Positions 1 through 8,154 of a stretch of 64,000 nucleotides of DNA are shown here, piece after piece. The DNA is from Candidatus Rifleibacteriota bacterium (lineage in GTDB: Bacteria; Muiribacteriota; Ozemobacteria; Ozemobacterales; Ozemobacteraceae). Each line of letters starts with the position of its first letter. The first letter of the stretch is position 1. The stretch covers positions 1 to 64,000 of the forward strand of contig CAJOND010000015.1 of NCBI GenBank assembly GCA_905236675.1. The letters run 5' to 3'. The position numbers and the translations under genes were made by a program. Under the pieces are notes generated by a model that was given only the letters and a program-made list of their open reading frames with translations, ran no database searches and was not told the origin of the DNA.

Positions 1-71
1 GGCTGGCAGGCCAATCTAAAACGCACTTGTGCGTAGCTAGTAGTATTAGGGCTATGCCCGAAAATGAAAAA

Positions 72-90
72 CCACCCGCTATGCGGGTGG
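72..90. terminator. Strong 8-bp hairpin
   Basis: CCACCCGC and GCGGGTGG pair around a TAT loop, followed by a weak T-rich stretch. It resembles an intergenic terminator or repeat hairpin. Two smaller hairpins precede it (ACGCACTTGTGCGT near 21-34 and GGGCTATGCCC near 49-59). Because it covers the region after the ATG at 64, it argues against translation starting there. Confidence 0.5.
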
Positions 91-129
91 ATATTTATTG
101 TAAAAAAAAAGGAAGTAGTTTCTAAGAAA

Positions 130-816
130 ATGACTCAAAATATTAAAAGTTTTACTACCTATAATGGTATGTCCATTGAGATAGAAAAAATAAATACTAA
201 ATTTGATACTCAATTTTTGGACATTATTGGTTTTTTTGCAATTCTTGCCTCTCTTTCCTCTCTCTTATTTATAAAAGCACCATACTATTTTTTAAGTATA
301 ATATGTACATTTTTTTTCTTGATAGGCTGGTTTTTCCTAAAATATTCGAGAAAATATTATTTTGTAATAGATGAATCTAAGCGTGTTGTTTTCTGTAAAG
401 AAACAATATTTTATACATTAGTTGTAGGAAAAACTAGAGAAATACCTGTTGCAGATGGTATGGTTATTAAAATACAAATTAAACCTAGGGTTGAAACACA
501 TTTTTCCCATGGAAAAAATATTAAAACAACATATTATCCTGTAGATTTAATCTATTTATCTCAAGCAATTGAAGATACGTTACTTTCCCATGAAGATTGT
601 AATGAAAGAATTTATCAAGAATATCTTTTAATTGCTAATTCTTTGAAAAAATATTTCAATTTTACTATTTATGAAGAACCAGAAAATAAAAGATGTTTAT
701 ATGTTATAGCTAAAAATCCGAAGTATAGTGGTATTTATTCTAAAGATCACTGGTCGGTAGATTTTGTTTTGTTGTTTTTATTTATTTGCTTTTCTTTATT
801 AAAATATTGGCTTTAA
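130..816 (+). CDS. Unknown membrane protein, hairpin plus soluble domain
   Basis: I do not recognise this protein. From the ATG at 130 it has two adjacent hydrophobic segments at about residues 29-71 (a membrane hairpin), a soluble domain of about 140 residues beginning YFVIDESKRVVF, and a hydrophobic C-terminal segment (LLFLFICFSLLKYW). An in-frame ATG at 64 lies just before a stable hairpin (72-90), so I prefer 130, which has AGGAAG upstream although the gap is long (about 14 nt). The layout matches the product of 35057-35884 (hairpin, VIDxxxxxVxx strand, C-terminal membrane segment), so the two are probably distant paralogues. The fold could be a membrane-linked PH-like domain, but that is a guess. 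Confidence 0.7.
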   Translation: MTQNIKSFTTYNGMSIEIEKINTKFDTQFLDIIGFFAILASLSSLLFIKAPYYFLSIICTFFFLIGWFFLKYSRKYYFVIDESKRVVFCKETIFYTLVVGKTREIPVADGMVIKIQIKPRVETHFSHGKNIKTTYYPVDLIYLSQAIEDTLLSHEDCNERIYQEYLLIANSLKKYFNFTIYEEPENKRCLYVIAKNPKYSGIYSKDHWSVDFVLLFLFICFSLLKYWL

Positions 817-959
817 TTCTTTTATTTTTCATCAGTAATATTTGGTTAAGATTCTTTCTCTCATCTAATTTTCTTTTTCAACATAATAAACTTTTATTAA
901 CAGTTTTTATGTTTCTTTTTTTGGTATAATAAATGAAAATCATTACCATTGGAGAGCAA

Positions 960-2561
960 ATGATTAATCGATTAAAACAAGTTGTACACTGTTACCCAGT
1001 AAACATGAATTTATCTTTTATAAAATGTCTGATGCAGTATAGAATTTTTAAATGTCTTTTCCTATTACTATCAATAAGCTTTTTCACTTATATTCCATCA
1101 GCCGAAGCTAATTCCTTAGAGCAATATTATTTAAATGAAAGTTATGGTGTAATTTGTTTTGGGTCAGACATTATAAATGATTTATTTGATGTTAAAGTTA
1201 AACAAACGGCACTTACAAATTTTTTTAATCTGTATAAAGATGTTGTAAAAGAACGATTTGGAATAGATTTAATAAAAGATGTAGAAAATGTAGGCTTCTT
1301 TTTGGTATTGAAAGACAATAAAATTAAGCCAATTGGTTTTTTATCAGGCAATTTCAATCTTAAAGAGATTCTTCCCATAATAAAAGAAAACATAGCTTCA
1401 GAACCAGAATTACTCGAAGAAATTGATTCGAATGGGAAAAAGGTTAAAGTGCTTCAGATTGAGCAGAATAAGTTTGTTTTTCAGAATGATAATTTAATAT
1501 GGTTTTGTAATGAATATGATTTAAAAAACTATAATAATAAACCTTTATTCTTTTCTGCTGCACCTGTGAATATTAAAAGTTTAACAAACAAATCAAATAA
1601 CTTTATTAATATAGATAAAAAATTATGGGGAAAGTTGTTCTGTTTTAAACAGAGTAATATAACTATTGATTTTGATTCTGTTAGTTCAGTTTCCTGTTAT
1701 ATGAAAGACTGGAATATTATTTTTGAAGCTAATCTAGATAGCATGGAATCGGCAGAAGTTTTAAAATTACAGTTGGAGTATTACTTTAATAATTTTAAAG
1801 ATCAAAAAGATTGCTTAAGTTTTGATGAGTCTTTAAGTAATATTTTCAAACAGATTAATTCTTTATATTTTTCAGCAAGAATAATAGATATTATTAACAG
1901 CTTAAAATTGGAAGTAAAAGATAATACATTAGTTGTGTTATTCCCTTATGACAAAACTAATTTTTATAATGCAATTTCTGATTTTATAATGAATGTTGCT
2001 GTGCCTAGCTATCATAATATTGTTGAAGAAGCTAGAATTCCTGCTTGTTACTATACTCAGCATTTAATAACTAAAGCTATAGAAAAATTCAACAATGAAA
2101 ATGAACCTATGATGACAAGCTATAGTAACTTAAAGCTAAGTGTAGATGGTTATTTACCATATTCTTATGACTTTGGTTCTGGTTTTATGAATAAAAGCGA
2201 GTGCGTTTATACTTCTGTCGGTAATTTAGCTGATGGTGGTTACATTGTATGTGGAAGACATGGTCCAGCTATTCCATTGATAAAACCTCAATATTCTAAT
2301 GAAAGGAAAGAGGCGAATGAATGTTTGAGGAAATGTCATCAAAATATCAGAACAATAACTAATGCAGTTGAGTATTATAACATAGATAATAATTATTCTA
2401 TGTCAACTAATTTGGATCTTTCAAAGTTAGAGGGTTATATAAAAGGAGAAATAAAAAAACCTTCTTTAGAATGTGAATACTATATTAAGGGTAATCTTTC
2501 TGGAGATGGTAAAATAGCCTGCAAAAAACATGACACATTATTAAATAATTATGAATATTAA
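960..2561 (+). CDS. Secreted protein with two pilin-like cysteine modules
   Basis: Exported protein of unknown function, paralogous to the next gene. A signal-peptide-like segment ends around SAEA. The start at 960 is preceded by GGAG at 951-954; an ATG at 933 is also in frame. The N-terminal 330 residues share the pattern 'FLSGNFxxKE' with the neighbour. The C-terminal third carries two copies of a module (about residues 360-440 and 450-533) that resembles the body of a minor pilin: a helix with CxxxxxxIxxAxxxYNxxN, then a segment ending CEYYIKGNLSGDGKIACKK and a histidine. The four cysteines probably form disulfides outside the cytoplasm. The two paralogues lie 30 nt apart and probably form an operon. 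Confidence 0.75.
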   Translation: MINRLKQVVHCYPVNMNLSFIKCLMQYRIFKCLFLLLSISFFTYIPSAEANSLEQYYLNESYGVICFGSDIINDLFDVKVKQTALTNFFNLYKDVVKERFGIDLIKDVENVGFFLVLKDNKIKPIGFLSGNFNLKEILPIIKENIASEPELLEEIDSNGKKVKVLQIEQNKFVFQNDNLIWFCNEYDLKNYNNKPLFFSAAPVNIKSLTNKSNNFINIDKKLWGKLFCFKQSNITIDFDSVSSVSCYMKDWNIIFEANLDSMESAEVLKLQLEYYFNNFKDQKDCLSFDESLSNIFKQINSLYFSARIIDIINSLKLEVKDNTLVVLFPYDKTNFYNAISDFIMNVAVPSYHNIVEEARIPACYYTQHLITKAIEKFNNENEPMMTSYSNLKLSVDGYLPYSYDFGSGFMNKSECVYTSVGNLADGGYIVCGRHGPAIPLIKPQYSNERKEANECLRKCHQNIRTITNAVEYYNIDNNYSMSTNLDLSKLEGYIKGEIKKPSLECEYYIKGNLSGDGKIACKKHDTLLNNYEY

Positions 2562-2591
2562 TCCAGATTTGCTTAAAAAAGGAATTATATA

Positions 2592-4616
2592 ATGAGAAAA
2601 TACATATTTCTAATAATAATTAGCATGTTATTCGCTTCGAAGGTTTGGGGCAATCCTTTTACTGAATTTTACCCGGAACAGAATTCAATTATTCTGAATT
2701 TTGATTTAGCAGAAAGTAAAGAATATTTGAATTGGGCTAAAAATAGTATGATGGATAAAACTTTTAATGAAGTTTTAAAATGCCTTAATGAAAAAATCTC
2801 TGTCGATTTATCTAATGATTTGAAAGCAATAAGCATATCTTTTATAAAAGTTAAAATGGGTTTTTTAAGCATAGAAAACTCTGTTCCATTTATTTTCCTT
2901 TCTGGAAATTTTAAATCAAAAGAGAACTGGATGGCTTTAATAAAATCACTAGCAAAGGATACTACAGAACAAGAACCTAAAATTAGTAATATTTCTGTTA
3001 ATGGAAAAGATATAACTATTGTTAGTGCTGGAACTTTGCAATATTTTTTCCTTAATGATTCTACTATTTTTATTGGAACAGATGGCACCAGTACTTTGTT
3101 GGATAAGAAGGAGATTACTTTTACAAAAGCTCCTGAATCACTAATCAAAGTTAGTAAATTTTCAAAGAGTTATATGTATATTGAAAAAGACTATATACGA
3201 AGAACTCCTTTAATTGCATTTTTATTTGGTAAATCTGAAAAGTATAGCTCTCTTTCTGTTTATATTAAAGAAAAGGTAATAAATTTTATTATAAATATAG
3301 ATGACTCCAAATTGGTTAGAGAAGAAGCAAAATTACTTGAAGATGAAATAAATAAGTTTAGTGATAAATATGCTGAACATTTTGAAAAGTCAAAGAAATA
3401 TTTAACTAAAATACCATTAAATCATTTTTTATCTGTTTCAAAGGAAATGTATTCTGATGCTTTATTTAAAAAATTAGTTGATAATCTGAAAATAGCACCT
3501 AAAGAAAATTATGTTCTTGTCACTTTACCTTATGATGATTTCTTAATGAAACATGCTATCATAAACTTTATAAATATAGGGCTGTATGGTTTATATGAAA
3601 ACTTAAATAAAGATATTTTTAAAGCCTGCAAAGCCAACAGAGAAGAATTATCAAAGGCTATTGATTTATATAATACGAATGGCGAATCTAATTGGCGATT
3701 AAAAGATAGACTGAATGAAGAAAAAGAAGATTCAAATCCTAGCCATAGAAGAATAAAAGAGATAATAACAGAACCTAATAAAAATGGTAGAACAACAATG
3801 GTTCTTGATATTCCGACATTGTATGAAAGAGGATGTTTGAGTATTTATCCTTTAAAACCAGATCCTGATTGTGAATACGTTGTAAAACAAGCGGATTATA
3901 ATATTATCTCACATAATGTAGTTTGTTTGAAACATAGCTTTATAAATAAGGTAGATTTAAGTTTTGGTTCTTGTTTTGTTGATTATAATTACAGCTATAA
4001 TATGGGTTATGAAACATTTGAATCCGACAAGAATAGTGTAATTAAAGCTAATTTCTGTTATTTAAAACAAAAGAATATTTATGAAGCTATAAAAAAATTT
4101 AATGATAGTCATGATAACCAAATGACTAAATTGAACCTTTCAACTCTTATAGAATCTGGAATGTTGAATAAAGATTCAATTAAAACAATAAATAACTGCG
4201 AATATTTTTCTCTTGGAGATTTATCTACAGATGAAGGTTTTATTTATTGCAAAACTCATGGAATCGAATCTTTTAAATTAGGAATGGAAAGTAAAATCAA
4301 AGATTTTAATGATTTTATAAAAATTAATTTTAGCAAGATAGACAGTAAACTGGTCGCTCTTGATGATATTTCAACTATTACTAGTTGTGCAAGAAATATT
4401 GATTTTATTACTATGGTTGTCAATCGGGAAAATCGTCAGGAAGATGGAGTTAAAACTACTTCGGAATTGAATCTTAAAGAAATTGTTGAAAAGAAAAAGA
4501 TTCATATAAATCCTTTTGTAACTAATCCTGAGTGTGAATACTATATAGAAGGCGATATGACTAAAAACGGCCATGTGGCTTGTAAAAAACATGGCACTTT
4601 AAAAATTCATTATTGA
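2592..4616 (+). CDS. Secreted protein with three pilin-like cysteine modules
   Basis: Paralogue of the preceding gene, 674 residues, with a clear signal peptide (hydrophobic ILFLIIISMLFAS-like core ending near residue 20). The N-terminal half has the same 'IFLSGNFKSKENW' block as its neighbour. Three copies of the pilin-body-like cysteine module follow at about residues 344-455, 484-560 and 596-672. The last two end in near-identical signatures (CEYFSLGDLS...IYCKTHG and CEYYIEGDMT...ACKKHG). The first copy is more degenerate and has a long insertion. I see no catalytic motif. A role as a pilus-associated, adhesive or matrix protein is inferred only from the modules. Confidence 0.75.
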   Translation: MRKYIFLIIISMLFASKVWGNPFTEFYPEQNSIILNFDLAESKEYLNWAKNSMMDKTFNEVLKCLNEKISVDLSNDLKAISISFIKVKMGFLSIENSVPFIFLSGNFKSKENWMALIKSLAKDTTEQEPKISNISVNGKDITIVSAGTLQYFFLNDSTIFIGTDGTSTLLDKKEITFTKAPESLIKVSKFSKSYMYIEKDYIRRTPLIAFLFGKSEKYSSLSVYIKEKVINFIINIDDSKLVREEAKLLEDEINKFSDKYAEHFEKSKKYLTKIPLNHFLSVSKEMYSDALFKKLVDNLKIAPKENYVLVTLPYDDFLMKHAIINFINIGLYGLYENLNKDIFKACKANREELSKAIDLYNTNGESNWRLKDRLNEEKEDSNPSHRRIKEIITEPNKNGRTTMVLDIPTLYERGCLSIYPLKPDPDCEYVVKQADYNIISHNVVCLKHSFINKVDLSFGSCFVDYNYSYNMGYETFESDKNSVIKANFCYLKQKNIYEAIKKFNDSHDNQMTKLNLSTLIESGMLNKDSIKTINNCEYFSLGDLSTDEGFIYCKTHGIESFKLGMESKIKDFNDFIKINFSKIDSKLVALDDISTITSCARNIDFITMVVNRENRQEDGVKTTSELNLKEIVEKKKIHINPFVTNPECEYYIEGDMTKNGHVACKKHGTLKIHY

Positions 4617-4655
4617 TAAATCATCAGCAGGAAATGCCTATTGAGGCATTTCTTA

Positions 4656-5117
4656 CTACCTTAAAGGGTTAAACTCCATTTCCGGGTAGGGGATACTATT
4701 AGCAGCTAATGTTTTTTCTTCATTTGAATCTTCTATTTCTGTATCCTTTATTTCTTTTCTTAAGCTTTCAACTTTATCGTCTAATTCTTTTCTTTGTTCT
4801 TCATTAAATTTATTAATAATATTATTGAAAAGTTTTTTTGTTTCATAATCTCTTGACGTATTGCAATTAGATAAAACTCCGTATATATAAGCTTTTTTAT
4901 ATGTTTCTATATCAATTTCATCTGTTTCATCCTTAATGTTTTTGGGGGTTATATCATTATCCTTTTCGATGGTTTCGTTATTAGAATAATTTTCTTCATA
5001 AACAATTCTATTTGGCAAAAATATTGGTTTCTTACCGTTGCTGTCTTTTTCTGAATTATTATGATTTTGCTTTGGTTTTTGGTTGTAATACTTTTTCCCC
5101 CCTCCATATTTTGGCAA
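4656..5117 (-). CDS. Low-complexity acidic protein with KPIFLP motif
   Basis: Unknown 153-residue hydrophilic protein. The start is a TTG at 5117, inside the 3' end of the upstream Sel1-repeat gene (59-nt overlap), so it is probably translationally coupled. The N-terminus is lysine/asparagine rich and contains KKPIFLPNRI at about residues 29-38. The same kind of motif (KPVFLPEDF) sits near the N-terminus of the unrelated-looking gene at 51473-52051, which supports real coding. The C-terminal half is predicted helical and charged (KFNEEQRKELDDKVESLRKE). No domain is recognised. Confidence 0.5.
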   Translation of the reverse strand: MPKYGGGKKYYNQKPKQNHNNSEKDSNGKKPIFLPNRIVYEENYSNNETIEKDNDITPKNIKDETDEIDIETYKKAYIYGVLSNCNTSRDYETKKLFNNIINKFNEEQRKELDDKVESLRKEIKDTEIEDSNEEKTLAANSIPYPEMEFNPLR

Positions 5118-6543
5118 ATAAATCTTTATTTTTTTCTTCTAAATAAGCTCTTATCTCTTTACTATAATAATGGAAAAGAAAGTATGCTGCCTTGGGATGT
5201 CCATGTTTTAAAGTATATTTTAAATATTCAATGGCCTTTAATTCATCCTTTTCTACTGACATTTCTTCGCTGTTGTAATTTGTGACTATACCACTTAATT
5301 TTGCTTTACTCATTAAGAAAATACACTCTATGTCTCCTAATTCTACACCGATTTCTAACCATTTTTTGAAATCCTTGCATTGTGAAAGACAGTTTTTAAT
5401 TCCTCTAATTGCTCCCATTTTTCTTGCCTGATTCATATATTTACTGTATTCGCTATTATTTTTCCCTATATTGTAGGCATGAAGAGCCATTAGCATTGGA
5501 TGACCGTTATCTGCTCCTTCTTTTATTATTGTTTCCCAATTTATATTATCTGGTAATACTTCTTTAGGAATATTATAATAAGAATTCATTTCGTTAATAA
5601 GGAAATAGAGTTTTGCAATAAGAGTAGGTTGTTTTGATTTAAGTGATAGTTTGGCGTAATTTTTTGCTTTCAATTTGTCTTTTTCTTCAATATTTCTTTT
5701 GTTGAAGCATGCTTTAAATAAATCAAATAAAGCCCTGCTATTCCACAGTTCTGCTGCTTTTAAATAATAATCACTTGATTTGGTTGTGTTTCCAAGTTGT
5801 TTTTCTATTACTGCTAATAAGTAATAGAAGGAACTACTTTTATTATCAATATAAGGTTCGATTTTTTTTAATGCTATGTTAGCTTGATTTACTTCCCCAA
5901 AAACAAAAATTGAGTTTATAACCCCATCAATATATTCTGAGTTTCTTAATTTATTGTTTATTTGCATATATTTGGGGTTATTTTTTAACCTTTCTAAAAC
6001 ACAAATTCTATTATATATACAGCCTCCTTCGTCACAGCCTTCATCAAAAGATTCAGCAGCAAGTTTAAGAGCAGTATTTACGTCTTTATTTATTTCCCAA
6101 AAACCGTTTAAGTAATAATTGGACAAAACTGCTTTGCTTAAAGGAATTTCTCTGCTTTCTTCTGCATATTTTAAAGCGAGATGTTTGTCTACTGGAATTT
6201 CAAAAGCACCCCAGCAATAGTAATAAGCTAAAATGGACTTTCCTGTTTTATTATTGTTTTCACTTAGCTTTTGGGCTAATTTAAAAGCTTTATCAACATC
6301 TCCTCTGTTAAAATATATATTTGCTAATATTTCTTCTGCTTGTTCATTCCCATTTTTTGCAGCTTTTTCATACCAGTGAAACATAAGTCTATTATATTTT
6401 TTTTGTTCGTAATGCTTGGCTAATTCTAGTTGAGCTTGTGAATTTCCATTTATTGACTCTTTTATCAATGAATTGACATTGCAAAAGCAGGACGAAGTTG
6501 AAATAATAGAAAAGGCAAGTGCCGTAAGAATAGTTTTATTCAT
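5059..6543 (-). CDS. Exported Sel1-like repeat protein
   Basis: A 494-residue protein with an N-terminal signal peptide (hydrophobic, ending near SCFCN) followed by Sel1/TPR-type helical repeats. Clear repeat signatures include AQLELAKHYEQ, WYEKAAKNGNEQAEEILANIYF and AIEYLKYTLKHGHPKAAYFL near the C-terminus. Such repeats mediate protein-protein contacts, often in the envelope or in secreted effectors; the partner here is unknown. The cysteine pair in the leader (SCFC) could be a lipobox variant, but the spacing is not convincing. The gene reads away from the tRNA-Asn locus and overlaps the small gene downstream. Confidence 0.75.
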   Translation of the reverse strand: MNKTILTALAFSIISTSSCFCNVNSLIKESINGNSQAQLELAKHYEQKKYNRLMFHWYEKAAKNGNEQAEEILANIYFNRGDVDKAFKLAQKLSENNNKTGKSILAYYYCWGAFEIPVDKHLALKYAEESREIPLSKAVLSNYYLNGFWEINKDVNTALKLAAESFDEGCDEGGCIYNRICVLERLKNNPKYMQINNKLRNSEYIDGVINSIFVFGEVNQANIALKKIEPYIDNKSSSFYYLLAVIEKQLGNTTKSSDYYLKAAELWNSRALFDLFKACFNKRNIEEKDKLKAKNYAKLSLKSKQPTLIAKLYFLINEMNSYYNIPKEVLPDNINWETIIKEGADNGHPMLMALHAYNIGKNNSEYSKYMNQARKMGAIRGIKNCLSQCKDFKKWLEIGVELGDIECIFLMSKAKLSGIVTNYNSEEMSVEKDELKAIEYLKYTLKHGHPKAAYFLFHYYSKEIRAYLEEKNKDLFAKIWRGEKVLQPKTKAKS

Positions 6544-6906
6544 TTTTTTACCTATGAGGCTGTGCTAAAACTAATTTTTAAATTTAAATTAGATTATACT
6601 AATTGGCTACACATTTGTCATAAAAAGTATAGCGTATGAGCTTGCTCTGAAAGCTTTACGATTATGACAAATCTGTGGGCTACAAACTAATAAATACTCA
6701 TTTTTCAGCAAATTTCAAGTTTTCGCGCAGAGGCTCCTTTATGAATTTGCTTTATTTTGATTTCTTATATTTTATTTGAAAAAACAATTTAATACAATAA
6801 AAACTATAACTACCAAATTCTATAAAAACTAAAAGTTCTTTTATTTAAAAAAATAATTGCTTTTTTTACTAAATAGTGTTAATATGCATTCATCATCAAG
6901 TGATGA
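6544..6906. other. Intergenic region with long inverted repeat
   Basis: About 360 nt without a gene. It contains an 11-bp perfect inverted repeat, ATTTGTCATAA (6613-6623) and TTATGACAAAT (6662-6672), which extends outwards with a bulge (CACA/TGTG) and is flanked by GGCTAC on both sides. A small hairpin (GAGCTTGCTC) lies in the loop. The rest is AT-rich and presumably holds promoters for the leftward Sel1 gene and the rightward tRNA. Confidence 0.5.
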
Positions 6907-6979
6907 TCCTGAATAGCTCAGTCGGTAGAGCAACTGGCTGTTAACCAGTGGGTCGGGGGTTCGAGTCCCTCTTCAGGAG
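6907..6979 (+). tRNA. tRNA-Asn (GTT)
   Basis: A cloverleaf can be drawn by hand: acceptor stem TCCTGAA/TTCAGGA, D arm GCTC...GAGC, anticodon stem ACTGG/CCAGT around loop CTGTTAA (anticodon GTT) and T loop TTCGAGT. The discriminator base is G. The 3' CCA is not encoded. A rho-independent terminator follows within 10 nt. Confidence 0.95.
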
Positions 6980-6984
6980 TTTAT

Positions 6985-7021
6985 AAAACCTGTTAATTTA
7001 ATTAACAGGTTTTATTTTTTT
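6985..7021 (+). terminator. Terminator after tRNA-Asn
   Basis: Long perfect hairpin (AAAACCTGTTAAT / ATTAACAGGTTTT, 3-nt loop) followed by a T-rich run. Confidence 0.85.
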
Positions 7022-7099
7022 AGTATTCATTTTATATTGATTTAAATTTTTTTTCAAAACCTCTTGATTTGCTCGAAAAGATTTGCTATATTGGTTTTA

Positions 7100-7184
7100 A
7101 CGCAATTACGGACAAGTCCGAGGAAGCAAAATTCTCCGTGACCGAGTTAGTAAGTGTGAAAGCAAATTTAGGAGAATTTTTCGA
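7100..7184 (+). promoter_or_regulatory. Structured leader hiding the ribosome site
   Basis: AAAATTCTCC (7128-7137) is perfectly complementary to GGAGAATTTT (7171-7180), a 10-bp stem with a 33-nt loop. The right arm contains most of the Shine-Dalgarno AGGAGAA (7170-7176), 8 nt before the RRM gene's ATG. A second small hairpin, CGGAC-AA-GTCCG (7109-7120), lies just upstream. The arrangement suggests translational control (thermometer, autoregulation or protein switch), which is inference. Confidence 0.55.
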
Positions 7185-7454
7185 ATGAAGATTTACGTTG
7201 GTAACCTTCCTTATGCTATCCGTGACAAAGCCTTGAATGATCTTTTTGCTCCATACGGCGAAGTTACAAGTGCTAATGTTATTATCGAACGTGACACCAA
7301 TAGGTCAAAAGGCTTCGGTTTTGTTGAAATGCCATCAAAAGAAGAAGCTGAAAAAGCTATTGCTGAACTTAATAATAAAGAAATTAATGGTCGTGCCATA
7401 AAAGTTAACGAAGCAAGACCTCGCGAAGATAAACCTCGCAGACCACGCTATTAA
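7185..7454 (+). CDS. RRM-domain RNA-binding protein
   Basis: An 89-residue protein that is essentially one RNA recognition motif. RNP2 is IYVGNL (residues 3-8) and RNP1 is KGFGFVEM (42-49), with aromatic residues at the positions that stack on RNA. The C-terminal tail is basic (RPREDKPRRPRY). Small single-RRM proteins of this kind in cyanobacteria, Bacteroidetes and other bacteria bind single-stranded RNA and are often cold-inducible or act as RNA chaperones. The start at 7185 has an ideal AGGAGAA 8 nt upstream, which sits inside a stem-loop. The gene is monocistronic, with a terminator at 7473. Confidence 0.95.
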   Translation: MKIYVGNLPYAIRDKALNDLFAPYGEVTSANVIIERDTNRSKGFGFVEMPSKEEAEKAIAELNNKEINGRAIKVNEARPREDKPRRPRY

Positions 7455-7472
7455 TAAATTATTGAGTTAAAT

Positions 7473-7505
7473 AAAAAGCTCGGCTAAATTGTCCGAGCTT
7501 TTTCT
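7473..7505 (+). terminator. Terminator after RRM gene
   Basis: AAAAAGCTCGG / CCGAGCTTTTT hairpin with a 9-nt loop and a T run. Confidence 0.9.
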
Positions 7506-7537
7506 AATTTAGATTAATACTGAAGGACAAAATCTAT

Positions 7538-8086
7538 ATGAAAATTGAAAAACTATCTATTCCTGAAATACTTGTTATAACACCTAAAGTGTTTAATGAT
7601 CCCCGTGGGTTCTTTATGGAAACTTGGAATAAAAAAGATTTTCAGCAGAACGGTTTAGATTTTGAATTTGTTCAGGATAATCACAGTAAGTCTTCTAGAG
7701 GAACATTAAGAGGTATTCATTACCAGATAGAAAACTCTCAAGGAAAGTTAGTCAGAGTTACTCAGGGAAGAGTTTTTGATGTTGCTGTCGATTTAAGAAA
7801 GAGTTCCCCAACTTTTGGCAAATGGGTAGGGTATGTTCTTTCCGATGAAAATAAACAATTATTATGGATTCCACCAAAATTCGGTCATGGTTTCTATGTT
7901 TTAAGTGAAACTGCAGAATTTCAATATAAATGTACCGATTTTTATAATCCAAAAGTAGAAAGATCTATTGCTTGGAATGATAAAACTATAAATATTGAAT
8001 GGCCAATACTAGAGGATACAAAACCTTTGCTTTCGCCAAAGGATGAAAACGGTAAGCCATTCAAAGAAGCTGATGTTTTTGAATAA
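7538..8086 (+). CDS. rfbC: dTDP-4-dehydrorhamnose 3,5-epimerase
   Basis: Cupin-fold epimerase of the RmlC family, 182 residues (usual length about 180-190). It converts dTDP-4-keto-6-deoxyglucose to dTDP-4-keto-rhamnose for surface polysaccharide. Visible family features are FNDPRGFFMETW, the substrate-binding FVQDNHSKSSRGTLRG, the catalytic His in GIHYQ, and the catalytic Tyr in AEFQYKC. The GHGFYVLS segment near residue 108 is also typical. The rest of the rhamnose pathway (rfbA, B, D) is not adjacent. The preceding terminator makes this a separate unit. Confidence 0.95.
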   Translation: MKIEKLSIPEILVITPKVFNDPRGFFMETWNKKDFQQNGLDFEFVQDNHSKSSRGTLRGIHYQIENSQGKLVRVTQGRVFDVAVDLRKSSPTFGKWVGYVLSDENKQLLWIPPKFGHGFYVLSETAEFQYKCTDFYNPKVERSIAWNDKTINIEWPILEDTKPLLSPKDENGKPFKEADVFE

Positions 8087-8154
8087 CAGTCTTTTTAAAA
8101 AAAAGAAAATAATAAAAAATAGATAATACTGGTATCAAATTTGGAGGCTATTAG

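Noticed and set aside
64..129. Upstream start for the first membrane protein
   Set aside because: The extra 22 codons cover a strong hairpin (72-90) and lack a ribosome site.
4371..4592. Antisense frame in the three-module secreted protein
   Set aside because: No ribosome site and the forward frame is conserved with its paralogue.
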